From NCBI GenBank assembly GCA_900470445.1, contig UCAU01000049.1, positions 1 through 45,616 of the forward strand: a DNA stretch of 45,616 nucleotides, given 5' to 3'. Of this stretch, positions 24,513 through 33,692 are shown piece by piece. Made by a program: the position numbers and the translations under genes. The DNA is from Hyphomicrobiales bacterium. Lineage in GTDB: Bacteria > Pseudomonadota > Alphaproteobacteria > Rhizobiales > Devosiaceae. The notes under the pieces were generated by a model that saw nothing but the letters and a program-made list of their open reading frames with translations, made no database searches and had not been told where the DNA came from. The stretch's first letter is position 1; each line of letters begins with the position of its first letter.

Positions 24513-25628
24513 ATGAATGAACGCAAGGCCAGGCGGCCGAAACGCCGCTCCAGCAACGGCTTCGTTGATATCCTCAATGGCTTTCTGACCCTGCTCGTGC
24601 TCGGCCTGCTGATTGCCGGCGGCGTGCTCGTCTACGGCGCCTCCCAGTTTTACGGCGATGGCCCGCTCAAGGAAGAGACCACCTTCCGCGTCGAATCGGG
24701 CAGCGGCCTGGCCTCGACCGCCCAGCGCCTCGAAGAACAGGGCGTCATTTCCAACCGTTTCATCTTCCAGGCCGGTGGCCGGGCGCTGGAGCGTCAGGCC
24801 AATATCAAGGCCGGCGATTTCCGCATTCCTGCAGGCGCCAGCATGGCCGAAATCCTCAAGGAAATCACCGAGGGCAATCCGATCCGCTATGCGGTGACCA
24901 TTCCCGAAGGCTGGACCTCCTGGGATGCCATTCAGCGCCTCAACGGCGACAGCAACCTAGTGGGCGAAGTCACCTCCCTGCCGGCCGAAGGCTCCATCCT
25001 GCCCGGCAGCTATGATTATATGCCCGGCGATACCCGCCAGTCCGTGCTCGACAAGATGCAGACGGCGATGACCACCGAATTGGCCACCATCTGGGCCAGC
25101 CGTCAGGACGATCTGCCGCTGGAATCGCCCGAGCAGATGCTGGTTCTGGCCTCCATCGTCGAAAAGGAAACCGGCGTCGCCAGCGAGCGGCCGCAGGTTG
25201 CCGCCGTCTTCGTCAACCGCCTGCGCGAAAGCATGCGCCTGCAATCCGATCCGACCATCATCTATGGCATCACCAAGGGCCAGTCCAATCTCGGCCGCGG
25301 CCTGCGCCGCTCCGAAATCGAGGCCAAGACGCCATACAATACCTACCAGATCGACGGCCTGCCGCCGACGCCCATCGCCAATCCCGGCGTCGAGGCCCTC
25401 AAGGCGGTCGCCCATCCCGATAGCCACGATTATCTCTACTTCGTGGCCAAGGGCGCCACGCCCGCCGAGGGTCACGTGTTTGCCGAAACCTATGCCGAGC
25501 ACCAGCAGAATGTCGCCCGCTATCGTGAGATTGCGCGCGCCGCTGCCGAACAGGCCGAAGCCGATGCCGAGGCCGCCCGGCAGGCGCTGGAGGCCGAACA
25601 GGCCGCCGGCGCACCAGCCGCTCCGTGA
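24513..25628 (+). CDS. mltG: Endolytic murein transglycosylase MltG (YceG-like)
   Basis: MltG cleaves nascent peptidoglycan strands inside the periplasm and is thought to set glycan length. The 371-residue protein has a basic cytoplasmic start (ERKARRPKRRSS), one membrane helix (about 22-42), a LysM-like region and the YceG catalytic domain, with the active glutamate in LASIVEKETG (about 217-219) and LQSDPTIIYG. The Ala/Glu-rich C terminus is a helical tail. The ATG follows directly on a 12-bp palindrome. The stop overlaps the next start in GTGA, so yicC is translationally coupled. Confidence 0.92.
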   Translation: MNERKARRPKRRSSNGFVDILNGFLTLLVLGLLIAGGVLVYGASQFYGDGPLKEETTFRVESGSGLASTAQRLEEQGVISNRFIFQAGGRALERQANIKAGDFRIPAGASMAEILKEITEGNPIRYAVTIPEGWTSWDAIQRLNGDSNLVGEVTSLPAEGSILPGSYDYMPGDTRQSVLDKMQTAMTTELATIWASRQDDLPLESPEQMLVLASIVEKETGVASERPQVAAVFVNRLRESMRLQSDPTIIYGITKGQSNLGRGLRRSEIEAKTPYNTYQIDGLPPTPIANPGVEALKAVAHPDSHDYLYFVAKGATPAEGHVFAETYAEHQQNVARYREIARAAAEQAEADAEAARQALEAEQAAGAPAAP

Positions 25629-26515
25629 GTCATTCGCTCGCCAGCATGACGGGCTATGCGCGCGCCACCGGCACAGCGCCTGGCGCCGCTTTCACCTGCG
25701 AAGTCAAATCCGTCAACGGACGCGGCCTCGACATCCGCATGCGCCTGGCGCCCGGCTTCGACGCGCTTGAAGGCGATATCCGCCAGCTCATCGGCAAGAC
25801 CCTGTCGCGCGGCTCGGTCACCTTCACCCTCAATGTTGAGCGCGACGGGGCAGGGGGCGACCTGCTGGTCAATCAGCAGGCTCTCGCCACCGTATTGGCC
25901 GCGCTCGCCGATCTCTCTGGCCGCGTCGATGCCGACCGCCCCCGCCTCGATGGCATTCTGGGCCTCAAGGGCGTCCTCGAACAACGTGACAGCCCCATGG
26001 GCCCAGCCGCCGAAGAAGCCCTCGCCGCGGCCATTCTCGAAAGCGTCGCCCAGGCCCTGGCCGATCTCGTCCTCGCCCGCCGCCAGGAAGGCACCCATAT
26101 CGCCAGCGTGCTGCTCGAACGCCTCGACGAGATCGAGGCTTTGGTTGCCCGCGCCGACGCCCACCCCGCCCGCAGCCGCGACGCCATCCTGACTCGCCTG
26201 CGCCAGCAGCTTGCCGACCTCACTGCCGATATCGCCATTCCCGACGACCGCCTCGCCCAGGAAGCCCTGCTTCTGGCCACCAAGGCCGATATCCGCGAAG
26301 AACTCGACCGCCTGACGGCCCATATCGCCAGCGCCCGCCAACTGATCGCTGCCGGTGGTCCGGCCGGTCGGCGCCTCGATTTCCTGGCTCAGGAATTCAA
26401 TCGCGAGGCCAATACGCTGTGTGCCAAAGCCAATGCCGTGGAGCTCACCGCGATCGGTCTTGACCTCAAGGCGGCGATCGATCAACTACGCGAGCAAGTG
26501 CAGAACATCGAATAG
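25625..26515 (+). CDS. YicC-family endoribonuclease
   Basis: This 296-residue protein matches YicC/YloC: N-terminal SMTGYARATG with the conserved VKSVNGRGLDI (about 24-34) and the C-terminal DUF1732 region with LDFLAQEFNREANTL. E. coli YicC is an RNase that affects degradation of the small RNA RyhB; the physiological role here is inferred from family. It starts with GTG, overlapping the mltG stop by four bases (GTGA). gmk follows after ten bases, the YicC-Gmk order being widespread in bacteria. Confidence 0.9.
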   Translation: MSHSLASMTGYARATGTAPGAAFTCEVKSVNGRGLDIRMRLAPGFDALEGDIRQLIGKTLSRGSVTFTLNVERDGAGGDLLVNQQALATVLAALADLSGRVDADRPRLDGILGLKGVLEQRDSPMGPAAEEALAAAILESVAQALADLVLARRQEGTHIASVLLERLDEIEALVARADAHPARSRDAILTRLRQQLADLTADIAIPDDRLAQEALLLATKADIREELDRLTAHIASARQLIAAGGPAGRRLDFLAQEFNREANTLCAKANAVELTAIGLDLKAAIDQLREQVQNIE

Positions 26516-26525
26516 GAACTTGGCG

Positions 26526-27164
26526 ATGGAATTTCAGCGCCGCGGCGTCATGCTGGTAATTGCGTCGCCGTCAGGCGCCGGTAAATCGTCCATTTCACGC
26601 GCCCTGTTCGGCGCCGATCCCAATATCAAGCTCTCCGTCTCTGTCACGACGCGCGCGCGCCGTACCGACGAGGTTGATGGCAAGCATTATCACTTCATCG
26701 ACGTGCCCACCTTCAAGCGCATGCAGGCCGATGGCGAACTGCTGGAATCGGCCGAGGTGCACGGCAATTTCTATGGCACCCCGCGCGCCCATGTCGAAGA
26801 GCAACTGGCCGCTGGCAACGATATCCTCTTCGATATCGATTATCAGGGCACCCTCCAGCTCTATCGCAATAGCCGCAAGGACATGGTGACGGTCTTCATC
26901 CTGCCGCCCTCCATCAAGGAACTGCGCGCCCGCCTCGAGCGCCGCGCTCAGGACAGCGTCGGCACCATTGAAAAGCGCCTCCAGAACGCCCGCGACGAGA
27001 TGGACCACTTCCACGAATATGACTACGTCATCGTCAACGAAGACCTTGAGGCCTCGACCCAGCGCGTGCGCTCAATTCTCGTGTCCTCGCGCTTGGAACG
27101 CGACCGCCAACTCAATTTGAGCAGCTTCGTCAAAGACTTGCAGAGCCAGATCGATTCTCTTTGA
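26526..27164 (+). CDS. gmk: Guanylate kinase
   Basis: Gmk phosphorylates GMP to GDP, linking GuaA output to GTP and ppGpp pools. The 212-residue product has the P-loop SPSGAGKSS at 14-22, the GMP-binding segment SVTTRARRTDEVDGKHY, and the lid region. The ATG at 26526 has AGGAAC upstream and gives the family N terminus; the longer open frame overlaps yicC and is not used. It is the last of the mltG-yicC-gmk run. Confidence 0.96.
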   Translation: MEFQRRGVMLVIASPSGAGKSSISRALFGADPNIKLSVSVTTRARRTDEVDGKHYHFIDVPTFKRMQADGELLESAEVHGNFYGTPRAHVEEQLAAGNDILFDIDYQGTLQLYRNSRKDMVTVFILPPSIKELRARLERRAQDSVGTIEKRLQNARDEMDHFHEYDYVIVNEDLEASTQRVRSILVSSRLERDRQLNLSSFVKDLQSQIDSL

Positions 27165-27189
27165 GAGGTGGCGGGCCATGCTCTCAGTA

Positions 27190-27222
27190 GACCTCATGGT
27201 GAGCTTGTCGAACCACGAGGTC
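27190..27222. repeat. Palindromic repeat A, copy 2
   Basis: GACCTCATGG (27190-27199) and CCACGAGGTC (27213-27222) form the same stem as copy 1 (9523-9555), and the 13-nt loop TGAGCTTGTCGAA is identical. Relative to copy 1, CC/GG has become GG/CC in both arms together, so pairing is kept. It lies only eight bases before the MFS ATG. Confidence 0.9.
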
Positions 27223-27230
27223 GTGCCAGC

Positions 27231-28463
27231 ATGACCCCGCCCACCACTATCAAGCGCGGCACCCCAGCCTTCATCAGCGCCAATATCGCCTTCTTCCTCG
27301 CGGCCTTCGCCACCTTTGCCTCGCTCTATTCGGTCCAGCCCCTGCTGCCCATCTTCGCCGAGCAATTAGGCCTCGACGCCGGCGCCAGTTCCCTCGCGCT
27401 CTCGGCAACCACGGCAACTCTCGCTATCGCCCTGCTGCTCGCCAGTTGGGTCTCCGATCGCCTCGGCCGCCGCACGCTCATGGTCTGGGCCATCCTGCTC
27501 ACGGCCGGCCTTGGCCTGCTCCTGCCACTAGCGCCCAATTGGGCGTCCCTCATCGTCATCCGCACCCTGATCGGCCTGACCCTGTCCGGCCTCCCCGCCG
27601 TGGCCATGGTCTATCTCGCCGAAGAGATGGACCCCGACGCCCTGGGCTTTTCCATGGGCCTCTATATCGGCGGCACCGCCATTGGCGGCATGGCCGGGCG
27701 GCTCGTATCCGGCATCCTCGCCGATTCCCTGGGCTGGCGGCCCGCCCTGGCCATTCTCGGCGCCGCCATCGCCGTTGCCGCCCTCGTCGTGGTGCTCCTG
27801 CTCCCCAAGCCACGCAATTCCGCCCGCAATCGCCTTTCCGTCCGCGACCTCACCCGCCTCATCGGATTGCAGTTCCGCGATAAGGGCCTGCCCTGGCTCT
27901 TCCTCTCAGCCTTCCTGCTGATGGGCTCCTTCGTCACGCTCTACAATTATGCCGGCTTCCGCCTCGCGCTGCCGCCATTCGCGCTGAGCCACACCGCCAT
28001 CTCGGCCATTTTCGTGGTCTATCTGCTCGGCAGTTTCAGCTCCGCCTGGGCCGGCGGCCTCGCCCAACGCCTGGGCCGCCGCAAAGTGTTCTGGGCCATG
28101 GTCCTCACCATGGCCGTCGGCGTGTTCCTCACCATTGTGCCGTCCACGCCCGTCATCATTGCCGGGCTCGCCATCGCCACGATCGGCTATTTCGCCGCCC
28201 ATGGCATAGCAAGCGCCTGGGTCGCCCGCCGCGCACTGGTCGGCCGGGCGCAGGCCTCGGCCATCTATCTTTTCGCCTATTATCTGGGCTCGTCCGTGCT
28301 CGGCACGCTGGGCGGCTATGCCTGGGTCGCCTGGGGCTGGACCGGCGTCATGCTGGTCAGCGGCGGTGCCATCGTCGCCGCCATGCTCGTCGCCATCCGC
28401 CTCATGGCCTTGCCGCCATTGCCGATAGCCGAAAAGCCCGCGGAGCCGCCAGCCGGGCTGTAA
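27231..28463 (+). CDS. MFS transporter (YnfM/arabinose-efflux-like)
   Basis: This 410-residue protein has twelve predicted membrane helices and the MFS motif A between helices 2 and 3 (SDRLGRRTLM, about 83-92), repeated in the second half as AQRLGRRKVF. It resembles drug or sugar efflux permeases of the YnfM type; the substrate is unknown. The ATG at 27231 has no ribosome site because repeat A abuts it. A GTG at 27168, preceded by GAGAG, would give a 21-residue extension translating the repeat, so the start is uncertain. It converges with rsmA across 11 bp and interrupts the gmk-rsmA neighbourhood. Confidence 0.82.
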   Translation: MTPPTTIKRGTPAFISANIAFFLAAFATFASLYSVQPLLPIFAEQLGLDAGASSLALSATTATLAIALLLASWVSDRLGRRTLMVWAILLTAGLGLLLPLAPNWASLIVIRTLIGLTLSGLPAVAMVYLAEEMDPDALGFSMGLYIGGTAIGGMAGRLVSGILADSLGWRPALAILGAAIAVAALVVVLLLPKPRNSARNRLSVRDLTRLIGLQFRDKGLPWLFLSAFLLMGSFVTLYNYAGFRLALPPFALSHTAISAIFVVYLLGSFSSAWAGGLAQRLGRRKVFWAMVLTMAVGVFLTIVPSTPVIIAGLAIATIGYFAAHGIASAWVARRALVGRAQASAIYLFAYYLGSSVLGTLGGYAWVAWGWTGVMLVSGGAIVAAMLVAIRLMALPPLPIAEKPAEPPAGL

Positions 28464-28474
28464 CGCCTATTCCG

Positions 28475-29326
28475 TCAGCCGCGCGGCCGCAGCCCCGGCA
28501 GCGCCCGAGCCATTGCCAGAAACGTCTCGACCGGCAAATCCTCGGCGCGCTCGTCGCCCTTTAGCCCAGCCGCTGCCAGCAAGCCTTCGACGGGCACGCC
28601 CAGCGACTTCAGGCTCTGGCGCACCATTTTGCGGCGCTGACCGAACGCCGCTTTGGTGACATTTTCCAGGTCCCGCACGGTAACGGTTCCGTCCACTGCC
28701 TTGGGCTTGAGATGGACTACCGCAGAGGTGACATTCGGTTGCGGCGTAAACGCCTCGCGGCTGACATTAAACGCAATGCGGGCGTCGCTGCGCCAACCGG
28801 CCAAAACGCCGAGGCGGCCATAGGGGTCTTCGCTGGGACGCGCACAAATCCTCTCGGCCACTTCACGCTGGAACATCAGCGTCAGGCTCTCGAAATAAGG
28901 CGGCCAGGGCTCGCTGGTCAGCCAACCGGTCAGTAGCGGTGTTGCGATATTATACGGCAGGTTAGCAATGATCCGCGTCGGCCCATCGGCCAGCAGCCGA
29001 TAATCCATCTCCATGGCGTCGCCACCAATCACCGTCAGCCGGCCCGGATAGGCCTCGGCAATTTGCGCCAGCGCGGGCAGGGCACGCGCATCCCGCTCGA
29101 TGGCAATGACTTCCCTGGCGCCCTCGGCCAGCAAGGCGCGCGTCAACCCGCCAGGGCCCGGCCCCACCTCGATAACGCGCACGCCTTCCAGCGAACCGCC
29201 CACGCGGGCGATGCGTGCGGTCAGGTTGAGATCGAGCAGGAAATTCTGCCCCAATTCCTTCTTCGCCCGCAGCCCATGCTCGGCAATGACTTCGCGCAGC
29301 GGTGGCAGATTATCGATCTGGCTCAT
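28475..29326 (-). CDS. rsmA: 16S rRNA dimethyladenosine transferase (KsgA)
   Basis: RsmA dimethylates two adjacent adenines near the 3' end of 16S rRNA late in 30S assembly. The 283-residue product has ELGQNFLLD (24-32), the SAM motif [10 protein letters not shown] (53-62) and the catalytic NLPYN at 122-126, plus the C-terminal helical domain. Its ATG overlaps the pdxA stop by four bases (ATGA), placing it last in surA-pdxA-rsmA. The same set surA-pdxA-ksgA is known in E. coli. Confidence 0.95.
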   Translation of the reverse strand: MSQIDNLPPLREVIAEHGLRAKKELGQNFLLDLNLTARIARVGGSLEGVRVIEVGPGPGGLTRALLAEGAREVIAIERDARALPALAQIAEAYPGRLTVIGGDAMEMDYRLLADGPTRIIANLPYNIATPLLTGWLTSEPWPPYFESLTLMFQREVAERICARPSEDPYGRLGVLAGWRSDARIAFNVSREAFTPQPNVTSAVVHLKPKAVDGTVTVRDLENVTKAAFGQRRKMVRQSLKSLGVPVEGLLAAAGLKGDERAEDLPVETFLAMARALPGLRPRG

Positions 29327-30324
29327 GCGGCCTGCGCCGTCATTGCATCGGCCATGCGGATCGCCGCCAGAAAGCTCTTGTCCGAGCCCTTGCCGGTTCC
29401 AGCCAGGTCAAACGCCGTGCCATGGTCTGGCGAGGTCCGCACGATGGGCAGTCCAAGCGTCACGTTCACCGCGTCCTCGAAGGCCACCGTCTTGATCGGG
29501 ATCAGCGCCTGGTCGTGATACATGGCCAGAACCGCATCATAATTGGCCCAATGGGCTGGGTAAAACAGGGTATCGGCGGGCAGGGGCCCCACAGCATCGA
29601 TCAACTCGAACTGCAACTCAGCCACCGCCGGCGCCACGATTTCAAGATCTTCGCGCCCGATCGCCCCGCCTTCGCCCGCATGCGGATTGAGCCCGGCAAT
29701 AGCGATCCGCGGATTGGCAATGCCGAAGCGCTGCTTGAGATCGTGCGCCACGATCCGCCCCGTCTCCACAATCAAGTCCTTGGTCAGCAAGTGGGGCACA
29801 TCCTTGATCGGCACATGGATTGTCACCGGCACGGCGCGCAAGCCCCCATGCGCCAGCATCATCACCGGCAGCTTCGGCACGCCACCGCCCGCACACAGCT
29901 CGGCCAGAAACTCGGTATGCCCAGGATGCTTGAACCCGGCATGATAAAGGCTCGCCTTGTTGATCGGCGCCGTCACCAGCCCGCGACAGGTGCCAGCCAG
30001 GGTGGCCTCCACCGCATCCGCAATCGACTGGATAACCGCATGCGCGGCCAATGGACTGGCCTTGCCGGGATGGTCGGAAACCAGCCCCTCAACCGGCACG
30101 ACGGGCAGGGCGCCGGCAAAGACCGCACCCGCCTCTGCCGCACTTGTCGCTACGATATCGAAGGACAGTCCCAGCCGCTGCGCGCGCGCCTTGAGAAATT
30201 CCACATGCCCGAACACGCAGAACATCGGCAGGTTCAGTTCAGCGCGACGCGCATAGAGCGACAGGATGAGGTCCGGGCCAATGCCGGCCGGCTCGCCCAT
30301 GCTGATGGCCAGCGGCTTGCTCAT
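29323..30324 (-). CDS. pdxA: 4-hydroxythreonine-4-phosphate dehydrogenase
   Basis: PdxA oxidises 4-phosphohydroxy-L-threonine with NAD(P) in the synthesis of pyridoxal phosphate. The 333-residue product starts [19 protein letters not shown], the family N terminus, and has the metal-site histidines in [14 protein letters not shown], in the MLAHGGLR segment and near HAGEGGAIG. The gene has two adjacent ATG codons (30324 and 30327); GGGGGC lies just upstream. It ends with a four-base overlap with rsmA. PLP made here is the cofactor of Alr, encoded elsewhere in the window. Confidence 0.94.
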   Translation of the reverse strand: MSKPLAISMGEPAGIGPDLILSLYARRAELNLPMFCVFGHVEFLKARAQRLGLSFDIVATSAAEAGAVFAGALPVVPVEGLVSDHPGKASPLAAHAVIQSIADAVEATLAGTCRGLVTAPINKASLYHAGFKHPGHTEFLAELCAGGGVPKLPVMMLAHGGLRAVPVTIHVPIKDVPHLLTKDLIVETGRIVAHDLKQRFGIANPRIAIAGLNPHAGEGGAIGREDLEIVAPAVAELQFELIDAVGPLPADTLFYPAHWANYDAVLAMYHDQALIPIKTVAFEDAVNVTLGLPIVRTSPDHGTAFDLAGTGKGSDKSFLAAIRMADAMTAQAA

Positions 30325-30368
30325 CATGCCCCCGTCGGTCGCCCGCTGCCCGTTTCGGGGCAACTGGC

Positions 30369-31274
30369 TTAGTTGTAGATGATCTTGGCGCGGCTGCGCA
30401 GGTCGGCCAGGTAATTGGTCGTCTGCTGCTGCAGGGCGCTGGTGCCGGCTTCGGCTTCGAGATTGCCCTTGATGAAGGTCAGGTCTTCCGCCTGGGTCTT
30501 CTGGCAAACGGCGAGCATGGACACGCCGGTATCGACCACGCGCGGCTTGGTAATGCCGCCCACATTGAGCCCAGCCAGCTCCTTGGCAATCGCCTCAGGC
30601 AACTGCGTGGCATGGCGGCGGCCGACATCGATCACGGCCGCATCGGTATAGCTCAGCGACAGCTGCACGGCGCTGTCGCAGCCGGCAAAGCTCGAACGGT
30701 AGCGATTGGCCTGCGCCGTACGGCCACCGGCGCCTTGGCCGCCGGGCGCCACGAAGATGATTTCCTTGAGGATGTAGTCATAGGTCTGGAAAGCGGCGAC
30801 CTGGCTTGCGGCCTTCTGGTCCAGCTCGAGATCGGAAATCTGTACCTGCGGCATGATCGCCTGCTCGCTCACCGCATTCCAGGCGATGGCGGCCCGCAGC
30901 CGGTCGCGCAGGGTCTCGATGCCGACGCCGTTCTGCTGCAGCATCTGGATCAGCTTGTCCTGGCTGATCTTGATATTGCGCGACACCTGCTGCAGGCCTT
31001 CGTCGACCTGCGCATTGGAGACGGTGATGCCGAGGCGCTTGGCCTCTTCCATCTGCAAGGCTTCGTCGATGAGCTGGTCGGTCGCGCCCTTGCGTCCGGT
31101 CTTGTTGCCTTCCATGCTGAACAGGCGCAGCCGCTGATCGACCTGGGTGTCGGTGATCGGGGTGCCATTGACGGTCACTACAGTCGCGGCCAGGCTTGGC
31201 GCGGCCAAGGCCACGGTCAAGACCAGGCCAACCATCGCTGCGGCCGCTGCGCGTCCAAAGTGTTGCAATGCCAT
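30369..31274 (-). CDS. SurA-like periplasmic chaperone / parvulin-type peptidyl-prolyl isomerase
   Basis: The 301-residue product has an N-terminal signal peptide (about 1-29, cleavage probably near SLAA), a SurA_N domain (about 30-150) with the TDQLIDEALQMEEAKRLGI helix, and a diverged parvulin-like domain (about 165-260). SurA escorts outer-membrane proteins to the BAM machinery. Its place before pdxA and rsmA and just after lptD fits SurA, since LptD is a major SurA client. The isomerase motif is weak, so enzymatic activity is doubtful. Two adjacent ATGs (31274, 31277) follow GGAAG. Confidence 0.85.
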   Translation of the reverse strand: MALQHFGRAAAAAMVGLVLTVALAAPSLAATVVTVNGTPITDTQVDQRLRLFSMEGNKTGRKGATDQLIDEALQMEEAKRLGITVSNAQVDEGLQQVSRNIKISQDKLIQMLQQNGVGIETLRDRLRAAIAWNAVSEQAIMPQVQISDLELDQKAASQVAAFQTYDYILKEIIFVAPGGQGAGGRTAQANRYRSSFAGCDSAVQLSLSYTDAAVIDVGRRHATQLPEAIAKELAGLNVGGITKPRVVDTGVSMLAVCQKTQAEDLTFIKGNLEAEAGTSALQQQTTNYLADLRSRAKIIYN

Positions 31275-31376
31275 CATCGTCTTCCGCCTGTCCAAGAATT
31301 CGTGCCCGCTCTCAATGCGGCGGGAAAAGCACGCTGTCAATTGCCCGATGATTGCGGCCAAAATCCGCAACACACG

Positions 31377-33692
31377 CTAGCGTGTGGTGGCGCCCATGAC
31401 GCCCAGGTCCAGCCCCGCCGGCGTCTTCAGCCGGAAGCTGCCGGTAAAGCGCGTGTCATCGGGGCTTGTATGGGTCGGTCCGGTGCGCGTCGCGGTCGCG
31501 CCGATCACCACATAGCCATCGTCATAGGTCAGGCCCGCGCCCACCTGCAGCCAGCTGCTATTGGTGATGTCCCAATAGGTATTGCCGGTAACGCGCCAGT
31601 AATCCATCAGCGGCACGCCCAGCTCCAGCCCGATTTCCTGCTGGTCCTTGATCACGCCGGCCCGCTCATTGGCCGCGATGTAATTGTAATCCACCGTCGC
31701 CGAGTACCCGGCATTGGAATAGGTCATGCCCAGCCCGGTGCGCGCCAGCAACCAATCGTCAGTGTTTACCTGCACTTTGCCGCCGACTTTAAAGCCGGGT
31801 GAGAACACGCCGTAGGCGCCCAGCACCGCATAGGATGTCTCGTCTTCCAGCCCACCGCCCACGCCCGTCTGCACCTGGTCCGGAGCCGCAAAAGCATTGG
31901 CGCCAGCCAGGTGGAACGATTGCCCGCCCAGCAGTTCGAGATAGGAGCCATCCACGAAATTGGCCTGGTAGCGCCCGCCGATATTGGCGCGCAGGCCAGT
32001 CTCCTGCCGGTCGCTGCCGCTGAAGCGGTTATAGCTGAACAAATTTGTGTCATCGAAGACGAAGCTCTGCGCATCGTCATTGGTCACGCCCACCGCCGTG
32101 GTGTCCGATCCGCGATAGACCAATTGGCCGATCGGCTCGATCAGATGCACCGTCGAGCCATCGCTGGCCGCCATGGGGAACCGCACATCCATCGCCGCAA
32201 TGGGCGTCGCGCTCCACAGCGTCGTTTCGCCCGGAGCGCCCGCGGCGGCGCTGGTGCCATCGTAATAAGCGACATCGGCCCGGCCACCCAGATAGGGCGT
32301 CGCCACAAACCCGCCCGCACCGATCCACTGGTTCTGCCAGCCGGCCTGGAATTGGGCGTGGGTCTTCTCACCGGAATAGCCGAGATCGTACGGAGCGACA
32401 GAACCATCCGCCCTAAGGCGCTCAGTGTGGGAATCATCATCCCGCCGCACACCGAGCAGCCGCCCGCTGATTTCGAACCGCCCCATGCCGGGAGCCATTT
32501 CGATGAAATGCTCGAAGCGGGCATTGGGCAGCGCCTTGGCCTGCTGCCGCTGGCTATCCTCGGTCACGTCGCCCAGCACGTTAAACTGCTGCATCCGTAG
32601 GTCGATATAGGTGTCGGGCGTCAGATTGGTGGCATAGACCTCGTTGACCGACGATTTGGCCGTGGTCATCCGGTAGTCTTCGAGATAGGCCGCGTCGGTG
32701 AACTTGGTATAGGACCAGCCAACCGTCCAGTCGGCGATCGGGCGGAACTCGCCTGAGCTCTGCAATGCCCCCCGCCATTCCTCCTGCGCTTCAGAGAAGG
32801 TGAAAGCGCCGGGATTGAACTGGTACAGGCCCGACGCCTTGATGTTGAACGAGCCATTGTCGAAGCGCTGGATCCATTCCGCGCCCAGCAGGAAACCCTG
32901 ACCGGTCAGCAGCGTCGGCGTCAGGATCACCTCGGTCCAGCGCGTGGAATAAACCGCCACCGGCACTTCGACCTTGAGGCCGATCTCTTCGCTATAGTCG
33001 AACGAAGGCGTACGGAGCCCCGCAACCGTCCCCGAACTGGTGTCAGGCAGCCAAAGATAAGGCAGCCAGGCCACCGGCACACCCAATATGGCAAGGCTTG
33101 GCTGTTCTAGTGCCAGCGAACCATCCGCACGATTCTGCGTGACGCGGTTGGCATGCATCGACCAGCCGATGCGCCGGCCCTTGCCGTCCACGCATTCCCC
33201 GCAGGGCGCATAGGTGGCGTTGTTCAATACGGTCTGCAGTGCCGCCACATAATCGGCGCTGTCCGCCGTGATCCGCGCGCCGTCATAGCTGGTAATGGTC
33301 AGGGCATCGAGCAGCGCCTGCTTCATCCCGCCGGTCAGCTGCAGGTCGTTGGTTTCGGTCACATTCTTGGATGGGTCGCGGATGGTGACTGCGCCCACGA
33401 AATGCGCGTCGCTGGTCAGCCGGTTATACACCAGGTTCTGCCCGCTCAGCGTATAGCCGCCACGGGTCACCACCACATTGCCGCTGGCCGTGATGATATT
33501 GGTATTGCCGTTAAACGCCAGATTGTCGGCCTCGACCCCGGTGGGCGCGCTCGGATCGATCGGGGCATTGAAGAAATCGGCGGGAAGCAGGCCCTGCGCC
33601 ATCGCGCCGCCGCCAAGGGCAATGCCAAGCACCGCGCCGGCGGCCGCCAGGCGGAGTGACGATCGGATATATGCGCCCCAGCCCTTACTCAC
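31377..33692 (-). CDS. lptD: LPS-assembly protein LptD
   Basis: LptD is the outer-membrane beta-barrel that inserts lipopolysaccharide into the outer leaflet. The 771-residue product has a signal peptide (about 1-33, ending GGGAMAQG), an OstA/LptA-like periplasmic domain (about 50-160) and a C-terminal barrel (about 220-771). Only one cysteine pair is evident (APCGEC, about 162-165) instead of the four cysteines of E. coli LptD, so the disulfide-based maturation differs. The start is GTG, overlapping the lptG stop as GTGA. The surA-like gene follows after about 100 bp. Confidence 0.93.
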   Translation of the reverse strand: MSKGWGAYIRSSLRLAAAGAVLGIALGGGAMAQGLLPADFFNAPIDPSAPTGVEADNLAFNGNTNIITASGNVVVTRGGYTLSGQNLVYNRLTSDAHFVGAVTIRDPSKNVTETNDLQLTGGMKQALLDALTITSYDGARITADSADYVAALQTVLNNATYAPCGECVDGKGRRIGWSMHANRVTQNRADGSLALEQPSLAILGVPVAWLPYLWLPDTSSGTVAGLRTPSFDYSEEIGLKVEVPVAVYSTRWTEVILTPTLLTGQGFLLGAEWIQRFDNGSFNIKASGLYQFNPGAFTFSEAQEEWRGALQSSGEFRPIADWTVGWSYTKFTDAAYLEDYRMTTAKSSVNEVYATNLTPDTYIDLRMQQFNVLGDVTEDSQRQQAKALPNARFEHFIEMAPGMGRFEISGRLLGVRRDDDSHTERLRADGSVAPYDLGYSGEKTHAQFQAGWQNQWIGAGGFVATPYLGGRADVAYYDGTSAAAGAPGETTLWSATPIAAMDVRFPMAASDGSTVHLIEPIGQLVYRGSDTTAVGVTNDDAQSFVFDDTNLFSYNRFSGSDRQETGLRANIGGRYQANFVDGSYLELLGGQSFHLAGANAFAAPDQVQTGVGGGLEDETSYAVLGAYGVFSPGFKVGGKVQVNTDDWLLARTGLGMTYSNAGYSATVDYNYIAANERAGVIKDQQEIGLELGVPLMDYWRVTGNTYWDITNSSWLQVGAGLTYDDGYVVIGATATRTGPTHTSPDDTRFTGSFRLKTPAGLDLGVMGATTR

